Shown: one piece after another, positions 35,639 through 48,800 of the stretch
Layout of the letters: each line of letters opens with the position of its first letter
Numbering within the stretch: the first letter of the stretch is position 1
From: Symsagittifera roscoffensis
Lineage: Eukaryota; Xenacoelomorpha; Acoela; Convolutidae
Direction of reading: 5' to 3'
DNA: 60,000 bases
Assembly (NCBI RefSeq): GCF_963678635.1
Contig: NC_087067.1
Span: 56,085,964 to 56,145,963, forward strand
Notes under the pieces: model-generated
Seen by the model: the letters and a program-made list of their open reading frames with translations, nothing else
The model's database searches: none
Told to the model about the DNA's origin: nothing
Translations under genes and position numbers: made by a program

Positions 35639-35879
35639 TGAACCCATAAATCGTACCCTTGAATGAAAAAATGATTTTGTTCAAGTAGTTCCTTCCAGAC
35701 TCAATATTGCTCAGTTAAAGTTTAAAGTTGACAATACTCAAGTTTTTAATTCAAGTTTTACGGAAAGCTTTCTAATGTCGACAAAAATAGTTGAGACAAG
35801 TGTTCTAGTGGTGCATTTTTCACGAAACGGTTTTAAAGTGCTCAATCAAGGCAACCCTTACATAGCACAAAGAAATTTT
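35639..35879. other. Spacer between transposase and second SGNH repeat
   Basis: A + frame at 35775-36020 (81 codons, VETSVLVVHFSRNGFKVLNQ) runs across the border into the direct repeat. It is not recognised. Because it spans the repeat border, it is either a chance frame or the old C-terminal exon of the transposase unit. Confidence 0.35.
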
Positions 35880-37272
35880 AATGATCTTTTTTATTTCAAT
35901 AAGCTTTATTCGCTAAAAGTAAACGCTTCAAATAAAATGCCGCGAAAATACATAATGATTGATATTCTAATGCGGGGTAAATACTGTTTTAGAATTGTTC
36001 AGCTGGTCGTGAAGCTCTAGAGACTCCTATACCTTTTTTCTCATGATTTTTTCTTTTTCATTCAGTGATTTTTATTTCTCTTCGATTTTCTAGTGTTTAA
36101 TTTTCTGAGTTAAGTGACATATTCGAGTTACAATTTTTCCTACTTGTTATTGGATGATTTTTATTAGAGTTCGTTTTTTATCGAACACTCCCGACCTCCA
36201 TTTTGTGATAGAGTTATGTATTTTTCCTATTTTTCTGTGATTCAATCAATTCAAAATTTCTTGACAGTTTATTCATTGTCAACAACTGTGCTAGTGTTCT
36301 TAGTAAAAAAGCTTATCATCCAGCAAATAGTTTTCATTAAAAGCAAGAAAAGAGGAAATAAAACAAGAATTAAGTAGTCTTAGAACGTAAAACTCCTTTT
36401 TATTTTGAAATTTTAAATATTTATTTTCAAAATAATTGGATCTGTCGTTAGATGTCGAATCTCCTTGTAATCGGTGATTCGAACCTTCGGCGCTCACTGC
36501 CCACAATCTACAAAAATGCTTTGCTCAAGCATTATCGGTATGTTATTTCTATCTGGACCAATCTGTAGTACTGCTTTTTTCGTTTGACTGAAAAATTATT
36601 TAGAGTTGCATATGATGCTGTTGGCGGAAGGCGAACGGGGTATTTAGCAGGTTTGAGCCAAAGGCGAACAACTACAACGAAGTGTTAATTATTGTAGGAA
36701 AAAATGATCTCAACAGTCTTGGAGTGGAGGCAATTATAGATAACCTCAGGAGTTTCTTGAAATCTCTGAGATCAAACATTAAAAAGCGCATCTGCGCATT
36801 TCTCCCTCGGAGGGATCACCACATCCAAATGATCGCCGAACTCAGATATGGTGCAATCCTGAAACGGAAATAAATAAGCGGCTCCAAAGGTTCTTCAAAT
36901 TAGATGATTTCGCAACTAGAAACAAGAGGGGGCAGCTGCGCGACCTGGCTCATTTAAATGAAAGAGGCTATCTACACATGTCAATAATTATTGCCTCGGA
37001 GTGCCGAAAGTTTCTTTAATTTTTATGAACCGTCTTAGTTAAAAATTTTTTCTAATTGATGGCTAGCAAATCGAATTATTTTCAATTAAATTTAATACAT
37101 TTGAGCAGCAAACGTAATGAAAAAAAAACAGATAGGTTGTTGCAGTCAGTTATTCAACATCATGAGCAAAAACTCTTTTCATATTGGAACATTACTAAAT
37201 AAAACGTAAATATAATACCCCGAAATCAATCAATAAGAAAATAACAAGGACGGCGGTCAATAATTGCAATAA
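35880..37272 (+). repeat. 1.4 kb direct repeat, copy 2
   Basis: Same orientation and content as 24180-25596, with scattered substitutions. Copy 2 has extra bases near 36020 (GAGACTC) and lacks 30 bp near 36888. After its end (CAATAA at about 37272) the flank differs from that of copy 1, where the GTGA..TCAC repeats start. Confidence 0.9.
36452..37019 (+). pseudogene. SGNH/GDSL-hydrolase-like gene, copy 2 (frameshifted)
   Basis: The ATG at 36452 begins MSNLLVIGDSNLRRSL, as in copy 1. The codon that is a stop in copy 1 is TAT here, so exon 1 is intact up to the GTATGT donor. Exon 2 has a one-base loss near 36660 (CCAAAGG against CCAAAAGG), another near 36827, and a 30-bp deletion near 36888 bounded by GG. 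The text for the Asp/His block (DLAHLNERGY) is still present. The two copies are thus disabled by different mutations. Both descend from one functional two-exon gene. Confidence 0.75.
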
Positions 37273-37960
37273 GCAAATGCTAGATTGCAAGTGCTTTCCG
37301 TGCGCACTACTGCGGCACGATCTTTCATTCTGTTCCACTAACTCAAACTCTGATGTTGATTGAGCGTGAGTTTTCCGCAATATGAATAGCTTTCAGCGTC
37401 CGAGATAACCATGTTGAGCTACAATGTCAATAAGGGTGACAGAATTGGCTCTCATTTTTTAAATGAGATCTCAAGATTTTCAACGGAAAATAGCCGACCT
37501 TGTGTTCCCGTGGCACTTTCTTTCAGCTACTTTACAATTTTCAAAAATTGATAGAGCAAAGTGTGCTAAAATTTTAGAGGCTGTTAGCTCAACACGGAAA
37601 CTTCAAAAGGTGGAAGCTACCCAACGCTCCCTCTATCAATATCAGCACTGAGTTAAGATGAAAATAATTGAATTTTTGAATGCATCAGTAGGCTGGGAAA
37701 ATAAGTGTCTTGGTTCTGTTCAATTAATAATTTCCGTCATTGTTACTTTTCTTAAGATTATAATTTGAAAAACTTCGCGTCTTCAAAATTAGGTTGTTGC
37801 AATTGATTCAACTGGTGTTGAAGTTTTGCAAAATTGAAGAATATGATTTACATCGTTTTGTTAATTTCGTAATGCTCGAAATCGAATGCTCTCTGCTTTG
37901 CTTCTGTTGTGTGAAATATACGTCTCCTGTTAGCTCCCAGGCTAAAACAATTTTGACTTT
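37273..37960. other. Spacer with two short + frames
   Basis: The frames 37463-37651 (62 codons, FSKIDRAKCAKILEAVSS) and 37794-37976 (60 codons, Cys-rich end CSLLCFCCVKY) are open but not recognised. A good acceptor-like tract TTTTAATTTCAG ends at 37973, directly before the 341-bp array. A real exon here is possible but cannot be supported further. Confidence 0.35.
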
Positions 37961-40900
37961 TAATTTCAGTGGGTGAGTTTTTAAGATTAATGGTCATTGG
38001 TCGCTGGTGTTTGACTGGTTCTCTGCCTGTGCTGTCTAGTGCAGCAGTTGCCTCCATGGACCATCTCTTCAACCTCAGGTATGTGTGTTCTCCCCTCCCC
38101 TAGTGCTAGCTTAGGTTCTTTTTTTGCATTGCCTGCTCAGTCCGAGTGGCTTTTTGCTTAGTCTGGTGTCTAATTTTAAAGTTGCTCGTTCGCGGCGCCT
38201 TTGAGGCTTTCAGTTTAGCTGAGGGGTTGGCAAACTGTGCAAATGCTCGCGAATTGTTTGCCTTATGTTGTGTTGTGTGATGTATTTTGATATATATCAA
38301 ATTTTACAATGTTGTTTAGGACTCAGGCGCAGTTGGCTTCGTCGCTTGTGCTTGGCTGGTTCTCTGCCTGTGTTTCCTGGTGCAGCAGTTGTCTTCCTGG
38401 ACCGTCTCTTCAACCCCAGGTATGTGTGTTCTCCCCTCCCCTGGTGCTAGCTTAGGTTCTTTTTTTGCGTTGCCTGCTCAGCCCAAGTGGCTTTTTGCTT
38501 AGTCTGGTGTCTTAGGTTAAGGTTACTCGTTCGCGGCGCTCCTGAGGTTTTCAGTTTAGCTAGGGGGTAGGCAAACTGTGCATTTGCTCCCGCACTGTTT
38601 GCCTTGTGTTGTGTTGTGTGATGTGTTTTGATATAAATCAAATTTTACTATGCTGTTTAGGCCTCAGGCGCAGTTGGCTTTGTCGCTTGTGCTTGGCTGG
38701 TTTTCTGCCAGTGTTGCCTGGTTCAGCAGTTGTCTTCCTGGACCGTCTCTTCAACCTCAGGTTTGTGTGTTCTCCCCTCTCCTAGTGCTAGCTTAGGTTC
38801 TTTTTTTGTGTTGCCTGCTCAGCCCAAGTGGCTTTTTGCTTAGTCTGGTGTCTAATGTTAAGGTTGCTCGTTCGCGGAGCTCTTTAGGTTTTCAGTTTAG
38901 CTGAGGGGGTAGGCAAACTGTGCATCTGCTCGCGCACTGTTTGCCTTGTGTTGTGTTGTGTGATGTATTTTGATATGTATCTAATTTTACTCTGCTGTTT
39001 AGGCATCTAGCGCAGTTGGCTTCGTCGCTTCTGCTTGGGTGGTTTTCTGCCTGTGTTGCCTGGTGCAGCAGTTGTCTTCCTGGAAGTCTCTTCAACCTCA
39101 GGTATGTGTGTTCTCCCCTCCCCTAGTGCTAGCTTAGGTTCTTTTTTTGCGTTGCCTGCTCAGCCCAAGTGGCTTTTTGCTTAGTCTGGTGTCTAATGTT
39201 AAGGGTGCTCGTTTGCCGCGCTCTTGAGGCTTTCAGTTTAGCTGAGGGGATAGGCAAACTGTGCATTCGCTCGCGCACTGTTTGCCTTGTGTTGTGTCGT
39301 GTGATGTATTTTGATACATTTCAAATTTTAGTGTGCTGTTTAGGCCTCAGGCGCAGTTGGCTTCGTCGCTTGTGCTTGGCTGGTGCTCTGCCTGTGTTGC
39401 CTGGTGCAGCAGTTGTCTTCCTGGACCGTCTCTTCAATCTGAGGTATGTGTGTTCTCCCCTCCCCTAGTGCTAGCTTAGGTTCTTTTTTGCGTTGCCTGC
39501 TCATCCCAAGTGGCTTTTTGCTTAGTCTGGTGTCTAAGGTTAAGGTTGCTCGTTCGCGGCGCTCTTGAGGCTTTCAGTTTAACTGAGGGGGTAGGCAAAC
39601 TGTGCATTTGTTCGCGCACTGTTTGCCTTGTTTTGTGTGATGTATTTTGATATGTCCTAATTTTACTCTGCTGTTTAGGCATCTGGCGCAGTTGGCTTCG
39701 TCGCTTCTGCTGGGCTGCTTTTCTGCCTGTGTTGCCTGGTGCAGCAGTTGTCTTTCTGGAAGTCTCTTCAACCTCAGGTTTGTGTGTTCTCCCCTCTCCT
39801 AGTGCTAGCTTAGGTTCTTTTTTTGCGTTGCCTGCTCATCCCAAGTGGCTTTTTGCTTAGTCTGGTGTCTAAGGTTAAGGTTGCTCGTTCGCGGCGCTCT
39901 TGAGGCTTTCAGTTTAACTGAGAGGGTAGGCAAACTGTGCATCTGCTCGCGAACTGTTTGCCTTGTGTTGTGTTGTGTGATGTATTTTGATATGTATCTA
40001 ATTTTACTCTGCTGTTTAGGCATCTGGCGCAGTTGGCTTCGTCGCTTCTGCTTGGCTGCTTTTCTGCCTGTGTTGCCTGGTGCAGCAGTTGTCTTCCTGG
40101 AAGTCTCTTCAACCTCAGGTGTGTGTGTTCTCCCCTCCCCTAGTGCTAGCTTAGGTTCTTTTTTTGCGTTGCCTGCTCAGCCCAAGTGGCTTCTTGCTTA
40201 GTCTGGTGTCTAAGGTTAAGGTTGCTCGTTGGCATTCAGTTTAGCTGAGGGGATAGGCAAACTGTGCATTTGCTCGCGCACTGTTTGCCTTGTGTTGTGT
40301 CGTGTGATGTATTTTGATACATTTCAAATTTTAGTGTGCTGTTTAGGCCTCAGGCGCAGTTGATTTCGTCGCTTGTGCTTGGCTGGTTCTCTGCCTGTGT
40401 TGCCTGGTGCAGCAGTTACCTTCCTGGACCGTCTCTTCAACCTCAGGTTTGTGTGTTCTCCCCTCCCCTAGTGCTAGCTTAGGTTCTTTTTTGCGTTGCC
40501 TGTTCAGCCCAAGTTGCTATTTGCTTAGTCTGGTGTCTAAGGTTAAGGTTGCTCGTTCGCGGCGCTCTTGAGGCTTTCAGTTTAGCTGAGGGGGGAGGCA
40601 AACTGTGCATTTGTTCGCGCACTGTTTGCCTTGTGTTGTGTTGTGTGATGTATTTTGATATATATCTAATTTTACTCTGCTGTTTAGGCATCTGGCGCAG
40701 TTGGCTTCGACGCTTCTGCTTGGCTGGCTTTCTGCCTGTGTTGCCTGGTGCAGCAGTTGTCTTCCTGGACGTCTCTTCAACCACAGGTATGTGTGTTCTC
40801 CCCTGCCCTAGTGCTAGCTTAGGTTCTTTTTTTGCGTTGCCTGCTCAGCCCAAGTGGCTTTTTGCTTAGTACGGTGTCTAAGATTAAGGTTGCTTGTTTG

Positions 40901-42810
40901 CCGCGCTCTTGAGGCTTTCAATTTAGCTGAGGGGGTAGGCGAACTGTGCATTTGCTCGCGCACTGTTTGCCATGTGTTGTGTCCTGTGATGTATTTTGAT
41001 ATATATCAAATTTTACAATGCTGTTTAGATCTCAGGCGCAGTTGGCTTCGTCGCTTGTGCGTGGCTGGTTCTCTGCTTGTGTTTCCTGGTGTCGCAGTTA
41101 TCTTCCTGAACCGTCTCTTCAACCTCAGGTTTGTGTGTTCTCCCCTCCCCTAGTGCTAGCTTAGGTTCTTTTTTGCGTTGCCTGTTCAGCCCAAGTTGCT
41201 TTTTGCTTGGTCTGGTGTCTAATGTTAAGGTTGCTCGTTAGCGGCGCTCTTGAGGCTTTCAGTTTAGCTGAGGGGGTAGGCAAACTGTGCATTTGCTCGC
41301 GCACTGTTTGCCTCGTGTTGTGTTGTGTGATGTATTTTGATATATATCTAATTTTACTCTGCTCTGTTTAGGCATCAGGCGCAGTTGGCTTCGTCGCTTC
41401 TGCTTGGCTGGTTTTCTGCCTGTGTTGCCTGGTGCAGCAGTTGTCTTCCTGGAAGTCTCTTCAACCTCAGGTATGTGTGTTCTCCTCTCCCCTAGTGCTA
41501 GCTTAGGTACTTTTTTTGCGTTGCATGCTCAGCCCAAGTGGATTTTTGCTTAGTCTGGTGTCTAAGGTTAAGGCTGCTCGTTCGCCGCGCTCTTGAGGCT
41601 TTCAATTTGGCTGAGGGGGTAGTCAAACTGTGCATTTGCTTGCGCACTGTTTGCCTTGTGCTGTGTTGTGTGATGTATTTTGATATATATCAAATTTTAC
41701 TATGCTGTTTAGGCATCAGGCGCAGCTGGCTTCGTCGCTTGTGCTTGGCTGTTTTTCTGCCTGTGTTGCCTGGTGCAGCAGTTTTCTTCCTCGACCGTCT
41801 CTTCAACCTCAGTTATGTGTGTTCTTCCCTCCCCTAGTGCTAGCTTAGGTTATTTTTCTTGCGTTGCCTGCTTAGCCCAAGTGGCTTTTTGCTTAGTCTG
41901 GTTTCTAAGGTTAAGGTTGCTCGTTCGCGGCGCTCTTAAGGCTTTCAGTTTAGCCGGGGGGTAGGCAAACTGTGCATTTGCTCGCGCACTGTTTGCCTTG
42001 TGTTGTGTTGTGTGATGTATTTTGATACATATCTAATTTTACTATGCTGTTTAGGCCTCAGGCGCAGTTGGCTTCGTCGCTTGTGCTTGGCTGGTTTTCT
42101 GCCTGTGTTGCCTGGTGCAGCAGTTGTCTTCCTGGACCGTCTCTTCAACCTCAGGTATGTGTGTTCTCCCCCCCCCCCCCCCTAGTGCTAGCTTAGGTTC
42201 TTTTTTTGCGTTGCCTGCTCAGCCCAAGTGGCTTTTTGCTTAGTCTGCTGTCTAAGGTTAAAGTTGCTCGTTCGCAGCGCTCTTAAGGCTTTCAGTTTAG
42301 CTGGGGGGTGGGGGGGTAGGCAAACTGTGCATTTGCTCGCGCACTGTTTGCCTTGTGTTGTGTTATGTGATGTATTTTGATACATATCTAATTTTACTAT
42401 GCTGTTTAGGCCTCAGGCGCAGTTGGCTTCGTCGCTTGTGCTTGGCTGGTTTTCTGCCTGTGTTGCCTGGTGCAGCAGTTGTCTTCCTGGACCGTCTCTT
42501 TAACCTCAGGTATGTGTGTTCTCCCCCCCTAGTGCTAGCTTAGGTTCTTTTTTTGCGTTGCCTGGCAGCCCAAGTGGCTTTTTGCTTAGTCTCGTGTCTA
42601 AGGTTAAGGTTGCTCGCTCGCCGCGCTCTTGAGGCTTTCAGTTTAGCTGAGGGGGTTGGCAAACTGTGCATTTGCTCGCGCACTGTTTGCCTTGCGTTGT
42701 GTGATTTAGTAAGATTTGCTTAAACTTTTCAATGCTGTTTAGGCGTCTGGCGCAGTTGGCTTCGTCGCTTGTGCTTGGATGGTTCTCTGCCTGTCCTGTC
42801 TTAGGCAACA
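37961..42810. repeat. 341-bp tandem repeat, ~14.5 copies, exon-like segment in each
   Basis: Donor-like sites CAG|GTATGTGTG (or GTTTGTG, GTGTGTG) lie at 38080, 38420, 38761, 39102, 39444, 39778, 40119, 40447, 40787, 41129, 41471, (41813), 42155 and 42510, so the period is mostly 340-342 bp. In each unit about 99-100 bp upstream is a TGTTTAG acceptor-like site, so a GC-richer segment (start CTCAGGCGCAGTTGGCTTCG, end CCGTCTCTTCAACCTCAG) is framed like an exon. The first copy is diverged and the last is cut near 42800. The many 60-118-codon frames on both strands follow the repeat and cross the splice-like sites. A C or G run has expanded at 42170 and 42305. Confidence 0.92.
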
Positions 42811-42888
42811 AATGAATGTCAATGCAGCAAATGAACGCCACATTCAATAGAAAAAAAAGCAAAACAATCTTAAGAATGAAACATTTTT

Positions 42889-45800
42889 TGAAATCAAATC
42901 TGATTTACAATGATGATTTTCTATGATTTCATTGCATATTTTTGAGCTCCAAATCTGGTTTATTTTGACAGTTTTCTTGATTTGTTACATATGTTATTGA
43001 ACAAAATCTGATTTACAATTATGATTTTCTATGATTTTATTGCATATTTTTGAGCTCAAAATCTGGTTTATTGTTAATGAACAAAATCTGATTTACAATG
43101 ATAATTTTCTATGATTTCATTGCATAATTTTGAGCTCAAAATCTGGTTTATTTTGACAATTTTCTTGATTTGTTACATATGTTAATGCACAAAAACTGAT
43201 TTACAATGATGATTTTCTATGATTTCATTGCAAATTTTTGAGCTCAAATTCTGGTTTATTTTGACAATTTTCTTCATTTTTTACATATGTTAATGCACAA
43301 AATCTGATTTACAATGATGATTTTCTACGATTTCATTGCATATTTTTGAGCTCAAAATCTGGTTTATTCTGACAATTTTCTTGCTTTGTTACATATGTTA
43401 ATGAACAAAATTTGATTTACAATGATGATTCTCTATGATTTCATTGCATACTTTTGAGCTAAAAATATGGTTTATTTTGATAATTTTTTTGATTTGTTAC
43501 TAATGCTATTGAACAAAATCTGATTTACAATAATGATTTTCTATGATTTCATTGCATATTTTTGAGCTAAAAATCTGGTTTATTGTTAATGAACAAAATC
43601 TGATTTACAATGATGATTTTCTATGATTTCATTGCATAATTTTGAGCTCAAAATCTGGTTTATTTTGACAATTTTCATGATTTGTTACATATGTTAATGC
43701 ACAAAATCTGATTAACAATGATGTCTTTCTATGATTTCATTGCAAATTTTTGAGCTCAAATTCTGGTTTATTTTGACAATTTTTTTGATTTTTTACATAT
43801 GTTATTGCACAAAATCTGATTTACAATGATGATTTTCTATGATTTCATTGCATATTTTTGGGCTCAAAATATGGTTTATTTTGATAATTTTCTTGATTTG
43901 TTACATATGCTATTGAACAAAATCTGATTTACAATAATGATTTTCTATAATTTCATTGCATATTTTTGAGCTAAAAACCTGGTTTATTGTTAATGAACAA
44001 AATCTGATTTACAATGACGATTTTCTATAATTTCATTGCATATTTTTGAGCTCAAAATCTGGTTTATTTTGACAATTTTCTTGATTTGTTACATATGGTA
44101 TTGAACAAAATCTGATTTACAATTATGATTTTCTATGATTTCCTTGCATATTTTTGAGCTCAAAATCTGGTTTATTGTTAATTAACAAAATCTGATTTAC
44201 AATGATAATTTTATATGATTTCATTGCATAATTTTGAGCTCAAAATCTGGTTTATTTTGACAATTTTCTTGATTTTTTACATATGTTAATGCACAAAATT
44301 TGATTTACAATGATGATTTTCTATGATTTCATTGCAAATTTTTGATCTCAAATTCTGGTTTATTTTGACAATTTTCTTCATTTTTTACATATGTTATTGC
44401 ACAAAATCTGATTTACAATGATGATTTTCTACGATTTCATTGCATATTTTTGAGCTCAAATTCTGGTTTATATTGACATTTTTTTTCATTTTTTACATAT
44501 GTAATGCACAAAATCTGATTTACAATGATGATTTTCTACGATTTCATTGCATATTTTTGAGCTCAAAATCTGGTTTATTTTGACAATTTTCTTGCTTTGT
44601 TACATATGTTAATGAACAAAATTTGATTTACAATGATGATTTTCTATGATTTCATTGCATACTTTTGAGCTAAAAATATGGTTTATTTTGATATTTTCTT
44701 ATTTTGTTACATATGCTATTGAACAAAATCTGATTTACAATGATGATTTTCTACGATTTCATTGCATATTTTTGAGCTCAAAATCTGGTTTATTTTGACA
44801 ATTTTCTTGCTTTGTTACATATGTTAATGAACAAAATTTGATTTACAATGATGATTTTCTATGATTTCATTGCATATTTTTGAGCTCAAAATCTGGTTTA
44901 TTTTGACAATTTTCTTGCTTTGTTACATATGTTAATGAACAAAATTTGATTTACAATGATGATTTTTTATGATTTCATTGCATATTTTTGAGCTAAAAAT
45001 CTGGTTTATTGTTAATGAACAAAATCTGATTTACAATGATGATTTTCTATGATTTCATTGCATAATTTTGAGCTCAAAATCTGGTTTATTTTGACAATTT
45101 TCTTGATTTGTTACATATGTTAATGCACAAAATCTGATTAATGATGATGTCTTTCTATGATTTCATTGCAAAATTTTGAGCTCAAATTCTGGTTTATTTT
45201 GACAATTTTTTTGATTTTTTACATATATTATTGCACAAAATCTGATTTACAATGATGATTTTCTATGATTTCATTGCATATTTTTGGGCTGAAAATATGG
45301 TCTATTTTGATAATTTTCTTGATTTGTTACATATGCTATTGAACAAAATCTGATTTACAGTAATGATTTTCTATAATTTCATTGCATATTTTTGAGCTAA
45401 AAATCTGGTTTATTGTTAATGAACAAAATCTGATTTACAATGATGATTTTCTATAATTTCATTGCATATTTTTGAGCTCAAAATCTGGTTTATTGTTAAT
45501 GAACAAAATCTGATTTACAATGATAATTTTCTATGATTTCATTGCATAATTTTGAGCTCAAAATCTGGTTTATTTTGACAATTTTCTTGATTTTTTACAT
45601 ATGTTAATGCACAAAATTTGATTTACAATGATGATTTTCTATGATTTCATTGCAAATTTTTGAGCTCAAATTCTGGTTTATGTTGACAATTTTCTTCATT
45701 TTTTACATATGTTAATGCACAAAATCTGATTTACAATGATGATTTTCTACGATTTCATTGCATATTTTTGAGCTCAAATTCTGGTTTATTTTGACATTTT

Positions 45801-48800
45801 TTTTCATTTTTTACATATGTAATGCACAAAATCTGATTTACAATGATGATTTTCTACGATTTCATTGCATATTTTTGAGCTCAAAATCTGGTTTATTTTG
45901 ACAATTTTCTTGCTTTGTTACATATGCTATTGAACAAATTCTGATTTACAATGATGATTTTCTACGATTTCATTGCATATTTTTGAGCTCAAATTCTGGT
46001 TTATTTTGACATTTTTTTTCATTTTTTACATATGTAATGCACAAAATTTGATTTACAATGATGATTTTCTATGATTTCATTGCATACTTTTGAGCTAAAA
46101 ATATGGTTTATTTTGATAATTTTCTTGTTTTGTTACATATGCTATTGAACAAAATCTGATTTACAATGATGATTTTCTACGATTTCATTGCATATTTTTG
46201 AGCTCAAAATCTGGTTTATTTTGACAATTTTCTTGCTTTGTTACATATGTTAATGAACAAAATTTGATTTACAATGATGATTTTCTATGATTTCATTGCA
46301 TATTTTTGAGCTCAAAATCTGGTTTATTTTGACAATTTTCTTGCTTTGTTACATATGTTAATGAACAAAATTTGATTTACAATGATGATTTTCTATGATT
46401 TCATTGCATATTTTTGAGCTAAAAATCTGGTTTATTGTTAATGAACAAAATCTGATTTACAATGATGATTTTCTATGATTTCATTGCATAATTTTGAGCT
46501 CAAAATCTGGTTTATTTTGACAATTTTCTTGATTTGTTACATATGTTAATGCACAAAATCTGATTAACGATGATGTCTTTCTATGATTTCATTGCAAAAT
46601 TTTGAGCTCAAATTCTGGTTTATTTTGACAATTTTTTTGATTTTTTACATATATTATTGCACAAAATCTGATTTACAATGATGATTTTCTATGATTTCAT
46701 TGCATATTTTTGGGCTGAAAATATGGTCTATTTTGATAATTTTCTTGATTTGTTACATATGCTATTGAACAAAATCTGATTTACAATAATGATTTTCTAT
46801 AATTTCATTGCATATTTTTGAGCTAAAAATCTGGTTTATTGTTAATGAACAAAATCTGATTTACAATGATGATTTTCTATAATTTCATTGCATATTTTTG
46901 AGCTCAAAATCTGGTTTATTTTGACAATTTTCTTGATTTGTTACATATGTTATTGAACAAAATCTGATTTACAATTATGATTTTCTATGATTTCTTTGCA
47001 TATTTTTGAGCTCAAAATCTGGTTTATTGTTAATGAACAAAATCTGATTTACAATGATGATTTTCTATAATTTCATTGCATATTTTTGAGCTCAAAATTT
47101 GGTTTATTTTGACAATTTTCTTGATTTGTTACATATGTTATTGAACAAAATCTGATTTACAATTATGATTTTCTATGATTTCTTTGCATATCTTTGAGCT
47201 CAAAATCTGGTTTATTGTTAATGAACAAAATCTGATTTACAATGATAATTTTCTATGATTTCATTGCATAATTTTGAGCTCAAAATCTGGTTCATTTTGA
47301 CAATTTTCTTGATTTGTTACATGTTAATGCACAAAATTTGATTTACAATGATGATTTTCTATGATTTCATTGCAAATTTTTGAGCTCAAATTCTGGTTTA
47401 TTTTGACAATTTTCTTGATTTGTTACATATGGTATTGAACAAAATCTGATTTACAATTATGATTTTCTATGATTTCCTTGCATATTTTTGAGCTCAAAAT
47501 CTGGTTTATTGTTAATGAACAAAATCTGATTTACAATGATAATTTTCTATGATTTCATTGCATAATTTTGAGCTCAAAATCTGGTTTATTTTGACAATTT
47601 TCTTGATTTTTTACATATGTTAATGCACAAAATTTGATTTACAATGATGATTTTCTATGATTTCATTGCAAATTTTTGAGCTCAAATTCTGGTTTATTTT
47701 GACAATTTTCTTCATTTTTTACATATGTTAATGCACAAAATTTGATTTACAATGATGATTTTCTACGATTTCATTGCATATTTTTGAGCTCAAATTCTGG
47801 TTTATTTTGACATTTTTTTTCATTTTTTACATATGTAATGCACAAAATCTGATTTACAATGATGATTTTCTACGATTTCATTGCATATTTTTGAGCTCAA
47901 AATCTGGTTTATTTCGACAATTTTCTTGCTTTGTTACATATGTTAATGAACAAAATTTGATTTACAATGATGATTTTCTATGATTTCATTGCATACTTTT
48001 GAGCTAAAAATATGGTTTATTTTGATAATTTTCTTGTTTTGTTACATATGCTATTGAACAAAATCTGATTTACAATGATGATTTTCTACGATTCCATTGC
48101 ATATTTTTGAGCTCAAAATCTGGTTTATTTTGACAATTTTCTTGCTTTGTTACATATGTTAATGAACAAAATTTGATTTACAATGATGATTTTCTATGAT
48201 TTCATTGCATATTTTTGAGCTCAAAATCTGGTTTATTTTGACAATTTTCTTGCTTTGTTACATATGTTAATGAACAAAATTTGATTTACAATGATGATTT
48301 TCTATGATTTCATTGCATATTTTTGAGCTAAAAATCTGGTTTATTGTTAATGAGCAAAATCTGATTTACAATGATGATTTTCTATGATTTCATTGCATAA
48401 TTTTGAGCTCAAAATCTGGTTTATTTTGACAATTTTCTTGATTTGTTACATATGTTAATGCACAAAAATCTGATTAACGATGATGTCTTTCAATGATTTC
48501 ATTGCAAAATTTTGAGCTCAATTTCTGGTTTATTTTGACAATTTTTTTGATTTTTTTACATATATTATTGCACAAAATCTGATTTACAATGATGATTTTC
48601 TATGATTTCATTGCATATTTTTGGGCTGAAAATATGGTCTATTTTGATAATTTTCTTGATTTGTTACATATGCTATTGAACAAAATCTGATTTACAATAA
48701 TGATTTTCTATAATTTCATTGCATATTTTTGAGCTAAAAAATCTGGTTTATTGTTAATGAACAAAATCTGATTTACAATGATGATTTTCTATAATTTCAT

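Noticed and set aside
38106-42862. Frames of 60-118 codons on both strands in the 341-bp array.
   Set aside because: Both strands are open over the same bases, the frames cross the splice-like sites and recur with the repeat. No family is recognised.
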